Source: Enteroscipio rubneri (GTDB lineage: Bacteria; Actinomycetota; Coriobacteriia; Coriobacteriales; Eggerthellaceae). Taken from it: a stretch of DNA of 64,000 nt. A program made the position numbers and the translations under genes. Positions within the stretch are counted from its first letter, which is position 1. The number at the start of each line of letters is the position of its first letter. Below are positions 37,484-45,349 of this stretch, one piece after another. Location: the NCBI RefSeq assembly GCF_002899715.1, contig NZ_PPEK01000002.1:124001-188000 (forward strand), in the 5' to 3' direction. The notes under the pieces are model-generated. The model did no database searches and was not told the origin of the DNA. It was given only the letters and a program-made list of their open reading frames with translations.

Positions 37484-38506
37484 GTGAAGACCATCTCGTT
37501 CGCGGTGCCCTGCTACAATTCGGCTGCATATATGGATGCATGCATCGAATCGCTTTTGAAATGCGGCGACGATATCGAAATCATCATCGTCGATGACGGG
37601 TCGACGAAGGACGACACCCCGGCCAAGGCGGACGAATGGGCGCAGCGGCATCCGGGCATCGTCAAGACCGTGCACCAGGAAAACGGCGGCCACGGCGAAG
37701 CGGTGAACACGGGTCTTGCGAATGCGACCGGTTTGTACTTCAAAGTGGTCGACTCTGACGACTGGCTCGACGAGGTCGCCATGCGCGACATCATGGCGTA
37801 TCTGCGCCGCCAGGCGGAGCTGCCCGCCCCCACTGACCTTGTCATCGGCAACTACGTGTACGAAAAGGTGTCGGAAGGCTCGCGCACCGTCATGCACTAC
37901 CGCAACGTGTTTCCCGAGGGCCGCGAGTTCGGCTGGGACGAGGTGGGGCACTTCGGTCAGAGCCAGTACCTGCTCATGCACTCGGTGATCTACCGCGCCG
38001 AGCTTCTGCGCGAAATCGGTCTCCAGCTGCCGAAGCACACGTTCTACGTGGACAACCTCTTCGTGTACGTGCCGCTGCCGCACGTGAGGACCATCTACTA
38101 TCGCGATGTGGACATGTACCGCTACTTCATCGGCCGCGAAGACCAAAGCGTGAACGAAAGCGTCATGAAGGGCCGCATCGACCAGCAGCTGCGCGTGACG
38201 CGCCTCATGATCGACGCGGTGCGCCTGCCCGACGCAGTTCCCGAGAAGCGCCTCGAGCGCTACATGGAGAACTACCTGTCCATGATGATGTGCATCTGCT
38301 CCATCTTCCTGCGCATGATCGACACCGACGAAGCCGAGGACAAGCGCGAGGGCATTTGGGACTATCTCAAGGAGAAGAACCCTGAGGTGTACCGGCGCAT
38401 TCGCCGCAGCGTGTTGAACATGGGCACGAACCTGCCCACCGGACTCGGCCGCAAGATAGGCATCACCGGCTACCGCATGGCCCAGAAGATTTTCAAGTTC
38501 AATTAG
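37484..38506 (+). CDS. Family 2 glycosyltransferase
   Basis: 340 residues from GTG 37484. The GT-A start is clear: TISFAVPCYNSAAYMDACIE, IEIIIVDDGSTKDDT (nucleotide-sugar aspartates) and KVVDSDDWLDEVAM (D-x-D-like metal site). The C-terminal half is helical. It is next to glf and probably transfers galactofuranose or another sugar to a cell-surface glycan; the acceptor is unknown. No other glycan genes are nearby. Confidence 0.92.
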   Translation: MKTISFAVPCYNSAAYMDACIESLLKCGDDIEIIIVDDGSTKDDTPAKADEWAQRHPGIVKTVHQENGGHGEAVNTGLANATGLYFKVVDSDDWLDEVAMRDIMAYLRRQAELPAPTDLVIGNYVYEKVSEGSRTVMHYRNVFPEGREFGWDEVGHFGQSQYLLMHSVIYRAELLREIGLQLPKHTFYVDNLFVYVPLPHVRTIYYRDVDMYRYFIGREDQSVNESVMKGRIDQQLRVTRLMIDAVRLPDAVPEKRLERYMENYLSMMMCICSIFLRMIDTDEAEDKREGIWDYLKEKNPEVYRRIRRSVLNMGTNLPTGLGRKIGITGYRMAQKIFKFN

Positions 38507-38508
38507 CA

Positions 38509-38534
38509 GGAAGGCGGCCCGCGGGCCGCCTTCC
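38509..38534 (+). terminator. Perfect palindrome after the glycosyltransferase
   Basis: GGAAGGCGGCCCG (38509-38521) and CGGGCCGCCTTCC (38522-38534) are exact reverse complements with no loop. No T-run follows, so it may be a weaker or factor-assisted transcript end between convergent genes. Confidence 0.55.
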
Positions 38535-38557
38535 CCCATCCCCGGGGGAGCGCGGCG

Positions 38558-38896
38558 CTACTTCCGGCGGACGAACTCGTAAAAGGCGAAGATGATAGAG
38601 ACGACGGTGAGCACGCACACGATGAGCTCCGCCATGTTGTTCGCGTAGTCGGTCTGGTCGGGGTAGAGCGCGCCGACGACGAGGAAGCCGGTGCACCAGA
38701 TGAGCCCGAGGGCAAGGATCGTGCCGGTGATGAACCGCATGGCTACGGAGCCGGCCTTCCAGAGCCGTTGATAGCCGACTATCGTCTTTTCCGAATAGGA
38801 TCGCGTGCGATTCAGCCGATACTTCATTCCGCCGGCAGCGACGCCGAGGACGGTGCCGGCGGACAAAGCCGCGCAAAGGGTAATGATCACATGCAT
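38558..38896 (-). CDS. Small three-TM membrane protein, unknown
   Basis: 112 residues. Hydrophobic segments lie at about 5-23, 50-75 and 88-107, separated by a basic loop (KYRLNRTRSYSEKTIVGYQRLWK). It starts MHVIITLCAALSAG. No recognised family motif is present. It lies between the convergent glycosyltransferase and the OPT transporter on the same strand as the latter, which is upstream. Confidence 0.75.
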   Translation of the reverse strand: MHVIITLCAALSAGTVLGVAAGGMKYRLNRTRSYSEKTIVGYQRLWKAGSVAMRFITGTILALGLIWCTGFLVVGALYPDQTDYANNMAELIVCVLTVVSIIFAFYEFVRRK

Positions 38897-39029
38897 GGAC
38901 GGGAACTCCGCTCACTGTAGGCTCGGGACGAGCGCGCCGCGCTCGTCCCGGCATGGTATCACGAATCACCCCAGCTCCGTGAGCCGTATCGCAGGCGGGG
39001 CGTATCTTCGGGGCTGTTCGGCAGCTCGT

Positions 39030-40736
39030 CTACGCTCCGAGGCCCGTGGCCACGGCTGCGAAGGCCACAAGCACGCCGATGATGGATTCACCGCCCAAAA
39101 GGCCGCTCGACACGACGAGTCCTGTTTCGTTCTGCTCCTTCTCGCGCGACGCGCGCTCTTCGGGTGCGAGCTTTGCGCGATGGCGTTTGCATACGGCGTC
39201 GTAGACGACCTTTGCCATGGCGCCCAGAAATGCGGTGAGGGACATATAGAACGGCAGATAGATGCCCAACCCCAACATCATCGCAGGGAAACCGACCAGG
39301 TAGAGCAGAAATCCGCCAGCAAGCCCGATAGCGAACGCGGGAACCGAGGGAATGCCCGACACCATGGTGGCCACGACTGACGCTTGCGCCGACACGAACG
39401 AGGCGGTGGGGCCGAACGCCTCGGGGCCGTATGCGCCCAAAAGCACGGCCATGACGGCGACGGCCACGAAGGCGCCGAGCACCGCGCCGACTGCTTGGCC
39501 GATCCACTGGGCCTTCGGCGAGGTGCCCAGGACATGGCCTGCGTGGAAGTCGTTCATAACATCGCCGGCCAAACCGCACGCCACGGCCACGATGCCGGCC
39601 ACAAAGAACAACTGCACCTGCGGCAGATCGGAGACGGCCGCCACTGCGAGAAGCACGATAAGGCCGAATATTTCCATGGGGTCTATACCCGTCTGTCCGA
39701 CGCTTTGAGCGCTCATGGCCGTGGCTACCCAGGCCAGCAGCACCACGATGAGGGACGGCAGGGGGCCGAGGCCCAGACCGAAGCAGATGACGAGAGCGAC
39801 GGCAGCTACGGCGCAGGCAGCGATGCCGGCGCTCACGCGCAAGCGACGGAGCTTCGAGCCGCCCTCTGCGGGCGCGTCATCGTCGACTGCCCGCAGTGAG
39901 ACGGAGCCCTTCGTGTCGCGCAGCATGCGGATGGCCTTCGGCAGGATGTTCTTGAAGATGACGCCCAGTCCTGCACCCATCATGACGCCCATGCCGAGGC
40001 TTGAGACGATGCCCTGACCGCTTGCCACATCCCATAGCCCCGCAGCCGAACCGCCCACGATGATGCCGAAATTGCCCAGCAGCGCACCGGCGAACCACAC
40101 CGTCACCGCGCCCGTTCCTACGAGGAAGCCTACCGCGAGCAGCATCGGCGAGTTGTAGATGCCGAACATGACGCCGGGAATGGAAACGTTGCCAAGCAGC
40201 ATCGCGGGAATGGCGCCGAACCAATCGCGCAGCGCGGTGTACGCGCCGGCCAGGCCCATCGATCCGAACAGCTTCCAACCCGTCTTGCCGCCGGCGTCGC
40301 CTGCGATGAGCGTTTGAGCAGCCGCTTCGCCGATGGGGTACTCAAGCTCCGCGTCCTCGATGAAGTGGCGGCGCAGCAGCACCGTGCACACCAGGCCGAG
40401 CACCACGCCCGCCAGAGCGACGAGCAGCATTTCGAAGATGCTTGTCGCATCGGCGAAGCCGAGCATCCAGATGCCGGGTATGGTGAAGGCAAGTCCGCCT
40501 GCCACCATGGCGCCGGCCGACATGACCGTATGGGTGACGTTCGCCTCGTTGAGGCTGGCGCGTCCGCGGCTGATCGCTTTGAGGAAGAACAGCGATATGA
40601 TGGCCGCGAACACGATGGGCCAAGGAAGCGCCCCCATCTTGAGGGCCGTGTACACCGACGCCGCGGTGATGATGATGCAACCGACGCAGCCGATAAGCAG
40701 ACCGCGCAGCGTCAGCTGCCCTTTGACAGAATCCAT
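39030..40736 (-). CDS. Oligopeptide transporter (OPT) family protein
   Basis: 568 residues from ATG 40736 (AAGGAG before it) with about 14-16 membrane helices. LRGLLIGCVGCIIITAASVY then TALKMGALPWPIVFAAIISL is the normal OPT/YSL start. Later EYPIGEAAAQTLIAGD, QTGIDPMEIFG and DVMNDFHAGHVLGTSPKAQ are characteristic. Bacterial members are thought to import small peptides or metal chelates; the substrate is unknown. It is isolated, with a long upstream gap shared with the divergent coaX gene. Confidence 0.92.
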   Translation of the reverse strand: MDSVKGQLTLRGLLIGCVGCIIITAASVYTALKMGALPWPIVFAAIISLFFLKAISRGRASLNEANVTHTVMSAGAMVAGGLAFTIPGIWMLGFADATSIFEMLLVALAGVVLGLVCTVLLRRHFIEDAELEYPIGEAAAQTLIAGDAGGKTGWKLFGSMGLAGAYTALRDWFGAIPAMLLGNVSIPGVMFGIYNSPMLLAVGFLVGTGAVTVWFAGALLGNFGIIVGGSAAGLWDVASGQGIVSSLGMGVMMGAGLGVIFKNILPKAIRMLRDTKGSVSLRAVDDDAPAEGGSKLRRLRVSAGIAACAVAAVALVICFGLGLGPLPSLIVVLLAWVATAMSAQSVGQTGIDPMEIFGLIVLLAVAAVSDLPQVQLFFVAGIVAVACGLAGDVMNDFHAGHVLGTSPKAQWIGQAVGAVLGAFVAVAVMAVLLGAYGPEAFGPTASFVSAQASVVATMVSGIPSVPAFAIGLAGGFLLYLVGFPAMMLGLGIYLPFYMSLTAFLGAMAKVVYDAVCKRHRAKLAPEERASREKEQNETGLVVSSGLLGGESIIGVLVAFAAVATGLGA

Positions 40737-40807
40737 TTTCGAGCTCCTTCTCGCATATCCGCTTCCCCTTGTCTCGGGAAGTCGGGTTACTGAACGGGCG
40801 CATACAG

Positions 40808-40813
40808 TATAAT
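40808..40813 (+). promoter_or_regulatory. -10 box before coaX
   Basis: A perfect TATAAT lies 57 bp before GTG 40870. TTACTG is 15 bp upstream, slightly too close for a good -35. Confidence 0.5.
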
Positions 40814-40869
40814 CATCCGCAGGTGCCGGCACAACGGCGATTTCGAAAAAGGACGCGCGACGGAAGGCG

Positions 40870-41754
40870 GTGGCGATGGGCGGCATACGGAAGGCGGTGG
40901 CCGACGCGGATTGCCCGGAGGCCGTGGTGGAGGCAAAGCGGCCTCGGCGGACGGCCGATGGTCCCGTGCTCGCCGTGGACGTGGGCAACTCGGTGACGAA
41001 CCTGGGCCTGTTCGAGGGCGGGGAGCTGGCTGCGACATGGACTGCGACTACCTCCGAACTCCTCACGACCGATGAGGCCTGGGCGATTGCAGCGTCCTTT
41101 CTGCGCCTTGTCGAGGACGGAGCGCTGTCCGAGATCGGCGGGGCGGTGCGTCTGCGCGATGGCATCGTCGCCTCGGTCGTACCTGATCTTACCGACTCAT
41201 GGGTAACTGCGATCAGCCGGATGAGCGGGCGCAGGCCCCTTGTCGTGGGTCCCGGCTTGAAAACCGGCCTAAAAATGCGCTACAACGACCCTGGTCAGCT
41301 GGGCGCCGACCGCATCGCCGACCTCGTGGCCGCCAAGGGTTCTTATGCGCATCCTCTGATCGTGGTCGATTTCGGCACGACGACTAATTTCGAGGTCGTC
41401 GATCCCGAAGGCGCGTTCATCGGAGGCGCTATCGCGCCCGGCTTAAAGCTGTGCGCGAAGGCCCTTGCCGACGCCGCCGCGCGTCTTCCCGTGGTGGAGC
41501 TCATCGCCCCAGCCTCCATGGTGGGGAAGAACACACGCGAAGCAATGCAGGCAGGCATCGTCATGGGCGAGATCGCCCGCATCGACGGCCTTATTGACCT
41601 GATGTGGGGCGAACTGGGGTACGAGACCGACGTGGTGGCGACGGGATCCGATGCCGACATGCTCGCGGCGCTCTCGAAGCGCATCCGCAGGGTGGACGAG
41701 CATCTCACTTTGCGAGGTCTTGCTTTGCTGCATGCCATGAACCGCCGTGATTGA
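40870..41754 (+). CDS. coaX: Type III pantothenate kinase
   Basis: 294 residues. VLAVDVGNSVTNLGLFEGG is the phosphate-1 motif, GADRIADLVAA the pantothenate-site motif and PLIVVDFGTTTNFEVVDPEG the phosphate-2 motif with its DFGTTT. IGGAIAPGLKL follows. It makes 4'-phosphopantothenate for CoA. About 30 charged residues precede the normal start; translation may instead begin at an internal GTG near VLAVDVG. GTG 40870 and ATG 40876 both follow GAAGG. The longer form is listed because it has the better ribosome site. Confidence 0.92.
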   Translation: MAMGGIRKAVADADCPEAVVEAKRPRRTADGPVLAVDVGNSVTNLGLFEGGELAATWTATTSELLTTDEAWAIAASFLRLVEDGALSEIGGAVRLRDGIVASVVPDLTDSWVTAISRMSGRRPLVVGPGLKTGLKMRYNDPGQLGADRIADLVAAKGSYAHPLIVVDFGTTTNFEVVDPEGAFIGGAIAPGLKLCAKALADAAARLPVVELIAPASMVGKNTREAMQAGIVMGEIARIDGLIDLMWGELGYETDVVATGSDADMLAALSKRIRRVDEHLTLRGLALLHAMNRRD

Positions 41755-41821
41755 CTATGTGTGCGAAGCCGCTGCGAGCGAGCGTTCGCCGAGTTGCGTG
41801 ACGGTATCCGCGTCCGCGTGG

Positions 41822-42367
41822 TTACCAGCCGGCTTCGCGCAGGGTCACGCCGTCGAGCGACTTGAGGGCGAACGCGCCATGATCGTACACGGCGTAGCTC
41901 GCTGAGCCATCCTTCGGTATGGATGTGCTGCCCGGGTTGACGAAAAGCACGCCGTTGCGACGATCGAGCGACTTCACATGGGTATGGCCGGTCAGAAGCG
42001 CGCTGCCGGGTGCGAGCGCGGGCGATTCGTCGGGTGCGAAGCGCGGCACGTGGCCGTGTGAGAGGAGCAGTTCGTGGTCGTCGATTTCCATGAGGGCGTA
42101 GTCGGCCATGCAGGGAAAGGCGAGCACCATCTGATCCACTTCGGCATCGCAGTTGCCGCGTACGGCCACGATGCGATCCGCCCATTCGTTCAGGATCGGT
42201 ACGACCTCCTTGGGAGCGTATCCATCGGGCAGGTCGTTGCGGGGGCCATGGTAGAGCAGATCGCCTAAAAGCACGATGCGGTCGGGTGTCTCCGCCTCGA
42301 CGCGCGTTGCGAGTGCGCGCACGGCCGATGCCGATCCGTGCAGATCGGATGCAATAACAAGCTTCAC
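41822..42367 (-). CDS. YfcE-like metallophosphoesterase
   Basis: 181 residues. The di-metal motifs are complete: SDLHGS (D-x-H), LGDLLYHGPRND (G-D-x(n)-G), VRGNCD (G-N-x-D), LLSHGH and GHTHVK. NPGSTSIPK is typical of the YfcE branch, which hydrolyses phosphodiesters in vitro with unknown cellular substrate. A GGAGCACCGTG element precedes the start. It is next to the dGTPase on the same strand but with 41 bp between them. Confidence 0.93.
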   Translation of the reverse strand: MKLVIASDLHGSASAVRALATRVEAETPDRIVLLGDLLYHGPRNDLPDGYAPKEVVPILNEWADRIVAVRGNCDAEVDQMVLAFPCMADYALMEIDDHELLLSHGHVPRFAPDESPALAPGSALLTGHTHVKSLDRRNGVLFVNPGSTSIPKDGSASYAVYDHGAFALKSLDGVTLREAGW

Positions 42368-42408
42368 GGTGCTCCTTCCTCGAGTCGGGCTTCAGGTGGG
42401 CGCGAATG

Positions 42409-43632
42409 CTACAGGTCGGCGCAGTAGCCGCTGGCGATGATGTGCTTGTCGCTTCGTGGGAACAGGTGCGCGTAGAGGGCCATGAAGTAGCTGTCGGTCA
42501 TGGAGGCCAAGTAATCGACGACGATCTGATTCGCTTCGGTGCGCAGATACCCTTCGGGTGTCACGCTGCGCGACTTCGCGCATAGGCTCGCCACGTGGTG
42601 CCTGAATACCGGCGAGGCTTCGTCGCCCGTTTCCAGATCGCGCAGCAGCCGGTCGTAGAGTTCTTCGAACATCTCTTCCACGATGTTGCCCGCGCCGCAC
42701 ACCATGCCTTCTCGTTCGTAGATGAACTCGTAGTTCTGGCGCTTGGCGCGCTTGAGATCGGCGAACGCCTCTTCGCTCATAGCGATGCGATCGGTTCCAT
42801 AGGAGTTGTTGACGATGTCGACGGTCAGGTTGTTGATGATGCGCGCGTTGTCGCGGCCGATGTAGTCGCTTTCGAACGCGTCAAGCGAGTCCAGCACGCC
42901 CATATCGAGCGCATCGGTACGATCCTTGCCCACGTAGGCGATCATGTCGGAGACGCGTACGACACAGCCCTCCAGCGTGGAGGGGCGCAGCTCCTTGATG
43001 GCATGCTCGTCGGCCGCGCAGGCTTCCACGAGCGCGTCAAGCTGCTCGAAGGCGGCCGTATCGCCGGTGCGCAGCACCTGTCGGGCGAACTCGCCGTTAT
43101 GGCACAGCACGCCATCGAGCGTTTGCAAGCTCACGTTGCGACGGTACAGTCGATCGAGCACGCGCACGGAATGCACGTTGTGGTTGAAATAACGTCCCGT
43201 TCGCTCATGGTAGCACTTGCTCAGGAAACGCTCGCCGGCGTGGCCGAACGGCGTATGGCCCACGTCATGGCCGAGGGCGATGGCCTCGATGAGCTCGCAG
43301 TTGAGACCCAGAAGCGAGCCGATGCCGCGTGCGACGCGGCTCACGAGCTGCACATGTAGGCCCCGTCGGCAGATGTCGTCGTTCTCAACGAAGGAGAACA
43401 CCTGGGTTTTGCCAGCGTATCGGTTGTAGGCCGGCACGTTCAGGATCTTCTCGATATCGCGCGCGAACGCAGGCCGAGCGAGCGTCGCATCGTCGTGGAG
43501 ATTGGGTTCGCGCCGCACGACGTCCGCATCGTCGAAAGCGTGCGGATTCGCGCGCCCCGAGGCCCGATCGGCGCGGATGGCTGCTTCGATCTCGGGGTCG
43601 AGCGTGCGGTACGGGATGGGTGCGTGTTCCAT
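42409..43632 (-). CDS. Deoxyguanosinetriphosphate triphosphohydrolase-like (HD domain)
   Basis: 407 residues from ATG 43632 (AGAGGACGCCGC before it). The HD-domain metal residues are visible in QLVSRVARGIG and AIALGHDVGHTPFGHAGE, with a third site in FNHNVHSVRVLDRL. NRYAGKTQVFSF is the dGTPase-family N-terminal motif. Such enzymes remove triphosphate from dNTPs, adjusting the dNTP pool. Strict dGTP specificity cannot be concluded. The C-terminal helical part is normal. Confidence 0.92.
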   Translation of the reverse strand: MEHAPIPYRTLDPEIEAAIRADRASGRANPHAFDDADVVRREPNLHDDATLARPAFARDIEKILNVPAYNRYAGKTQVFSFVENDDICRRGLHVQLVSRVARGIGSLLGLNCELIEAIALGHDVGHTPFGHAGERFLSKCYHERTGRYFNHNVHSVRVLDRLYRRNVSLQTLDGVLCHNGEFARQVLRTGDTAAFEQLDALVEACAADEHAIKELRPSTLEGCVVRVSDMIAYVGKDRTDALDMGVLDSLDAFESDYIGRDNARIINNLTVDIVNNSYGTDRIAMSEEAFADLKRAKRQNYEFIYEREGMVCGAGNIVEEMFEELYDRLLRDLETGDEASPVFRHHVASLCAKSRSVTPEGYLRTEANQIVVDYLASMTDSYFMALYAHLFPRSDKHIIASGYCADL

Positions 43633-43750
43633 GCGGCGTCCTCTTTCGTTGCGATCGAGGACATTGTAGCGCACAGCGGTACCCGTTGGGACGCTAGAGC
43701 ATGAGAGCGCCCGAAGAGCCGGTTGCGGGCGTTCGGGAGGCCCGCTCCAC

Positions 43751-44917
43751 TCAATACCGATACAATGCTGCGATGCCGCTATCGCCAGGGACGTTTTCGG
43801 GGGGAAGCTCGTAAACCTCGGCGTCCTGCGCGAGCGCGGCTCGCACGAAGCCGTCGGCCAGCTCGGGTCCCTGGAAGCGGCCGTGTGGCTCGCGCTCGAA
43901 CAGGTACACCTCGCCGGTCTCGTCGTTGAAACCGCCGGGAATATAGGCCCCTTCGGTCAAGAACAGCGCCCGTACCTTGCGCTCGACCAGCGCGAGTCCG
44001 ATTGTCTCGAGGTTGGTCGTTGCGCGGTTGTGCGCCTCTGCGTCGCCGAACCCGTTCAGCAGTCTGCCTGCTCGTGCGGCGCGTTCGCGCTCGAGCACGC
44101 CTTTCGCTGCATCCAACAGCTCGGGCGCCTCGAGTCCGCCAATGTCCTTCTCAATGCCTTCGTCGAGCAAATGAGGGATCGTTGAGATGCGGCGGAACGC
44201 GGTTTGATGCTCGGGCAAGCTCACGAGGATCACGGGCAGATCGGTTCCTCGCACAAGATGGTCGGTCACCACTTCATTCACATGCTGGAAGAACTTGCCC
44301 GCCTCCTCCTTGCGTACTTCCTTGCGCGACTTGTAGCCGTGGTAGGGCGGCAGATGGTTCTCAAGCGATGAGTAGTCCAGCGCTCCTTCATGGCCGTCGT
44401 ACACGAGCGGGAACTCTTCGCTGAACTCATCGAGCACATCGGCGGGAAGTTCCACGCGGTCGAGTGAGCCGAAGTCGCCGCGCACGAAAGCGAAGCGGTC
44501 GGCCGACAGTCCAAGAAGGAAGTAGCGCGAACCGAACTGTAATTCGCGCAGCAAGGGGCGCGTGTAGAATCGTTCGCCCACGAATACGAGCGGACCTGCA
44601 GCGTAGTCCATTCGGTACAGGTAGACTTGGTCGTTGCTCGCGAGCACGGCAAGGCTTCCGCCGGACGCGCCGCCTGCAAGGTCTTCGAGGTGCATGGCGA
44701 CCTCGTCGAGACGCCCATCGAGGTTGGCGTGCTCGCGATGCTCGTACTCCTGGGCGAGTTTACTGCGCACCTCTTCCACGAGGTTCTTGAACTGGACGCG
44801 ATCCTCCTCGGCGCCGGCGCGGCCGTGTAGGGGCAGGTAGATCGATGCAAGCGGGGGATTCGCATGCTCGAAGAGGGCCGAGTCGAAATTCGCAAGTGTC
44901 GAAATGCCGTCTTCCAT
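43751..44917 (-). CDS. baeRF-like (bacterial archaeo-eukaryotic release-factor-type) protein
   Basis: 388 residues. The N-terminal half (AGPLVFVGERFYTRPLLREL, FGSRYFLLGLSADRFAFVRG) and the C-terminal half (ERKVRALFLTEGAYIPGGFN) resemble the two RNase H-like and eL30/pelota-type domains of bacterial proteins related to archaeal and eukaryotic release factors. No GGQ motif is seen, so peptidyl-tRNA hydrolysis as in a release factor is not supported. Roles in ribosome rescue or stress have been proposed for such proteins. The assignment is from memory of the family's pattern. It is a single gene on its strand. Confidence 0.75.
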   Translation of the reverse strand: MEDGISTLANFDSALFEHANPPLASIYLPLHGRAGAEEDRVQFKNLVEEVRSKLAQEYEHREHANLDGRLDEVAMHLEDLAGGASGGSLAVLASNDQVYLYRMDYAAGPLVFVGERFYTRPLLRELQFGSRYFLLGLSADRFAFVRGDFGSLDRVELPADVLDEFSEEFPLVYDGHEGALDYSSLENHLPPYHGYKSRKEVRKEEAGKFFQHVNEVVTDHLVRGTDLPVILVSLPEHQTAFRRISTIPHLLDEGIEKDIGGLEAPELLDAAKGVLERERAARAGRLLNGFGDAEAHNRATTNLETIGLALVERKVRALFLTEGAYIPGGFNDETGEVYLFEREPHGRFQGPELADGFVRAALAQDAEVYELPPENVPGDSGIAALYRY

Positions 44918-45147
44918 TGTAGTAACCTCCGTGTCGGGTGCCGTGCGCGTCGAGAAGCCGCGCCGTGTTCGCAGGCTTCCAGCATACCAGCGGACTCGGA
45001 TGCGAGCGCACCCGCAGCCTTCTTGTCAGCGCGCGGTTGGCGACCCGGCATTGAGGTCGCCGCTTTCGCCTGACGGTTCGGCTGGAAGCGTGCGGGCTTG
45101 CGCTATACTGTGCGAAACCGTGCGGCACGATGAAGGGAGGGCGGCGC
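44918..45147. other. 230-bp divergent gap
   Basis: It separates the baeRF-type gene from a small membrane-protein gene on the other strand. A TATACT box (45104-45109) lies 38 bp before the latter's start; no good -35 is seen. No other gene is supported. Confidence 0.5.
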
Positions 45148-45339
45148 ATGAAGGATCGGAGCGGAGTGTACGCGGCCATCGCGGTGCTGAGCTTCATCAT
45201 GATGGCGGTCAGCTTGGCATGGGCGTACGCGAACGCGGGAGAGGGCGGTGTTGGCCTGGGAGAGCTGCTGCCCTCCATTGGCCTGGGGGTCTTGTTCTTG
45301 GTGAATATTGTGCTCTCGAAGCAGAACAGGCGGAGGTAG
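45148..45339 (+). CDS. 63-residue two-TM membrane protein
   Basis: MKDRSGVYAAIAVLSFIMMA begins a first helix (about 7-27). A short loop EGGVGLGELLP precedes the second (about 38-55), ending in a basic KQNRRR tail. Strong ribosome site AAGGGAGG before ATG 45148. The function is unknown. It lies 10 bp before dnaG and may be co-transcribed. Confidence 0.75.
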   Translation: MKDRSGVYAAIAVLSFIMMAVSLAWAYANAGEGGVGLGELLPSIGLGVLFLVNIVLSKQNRRR

Positions 45340-45349
45340 AGGCTTCTTC

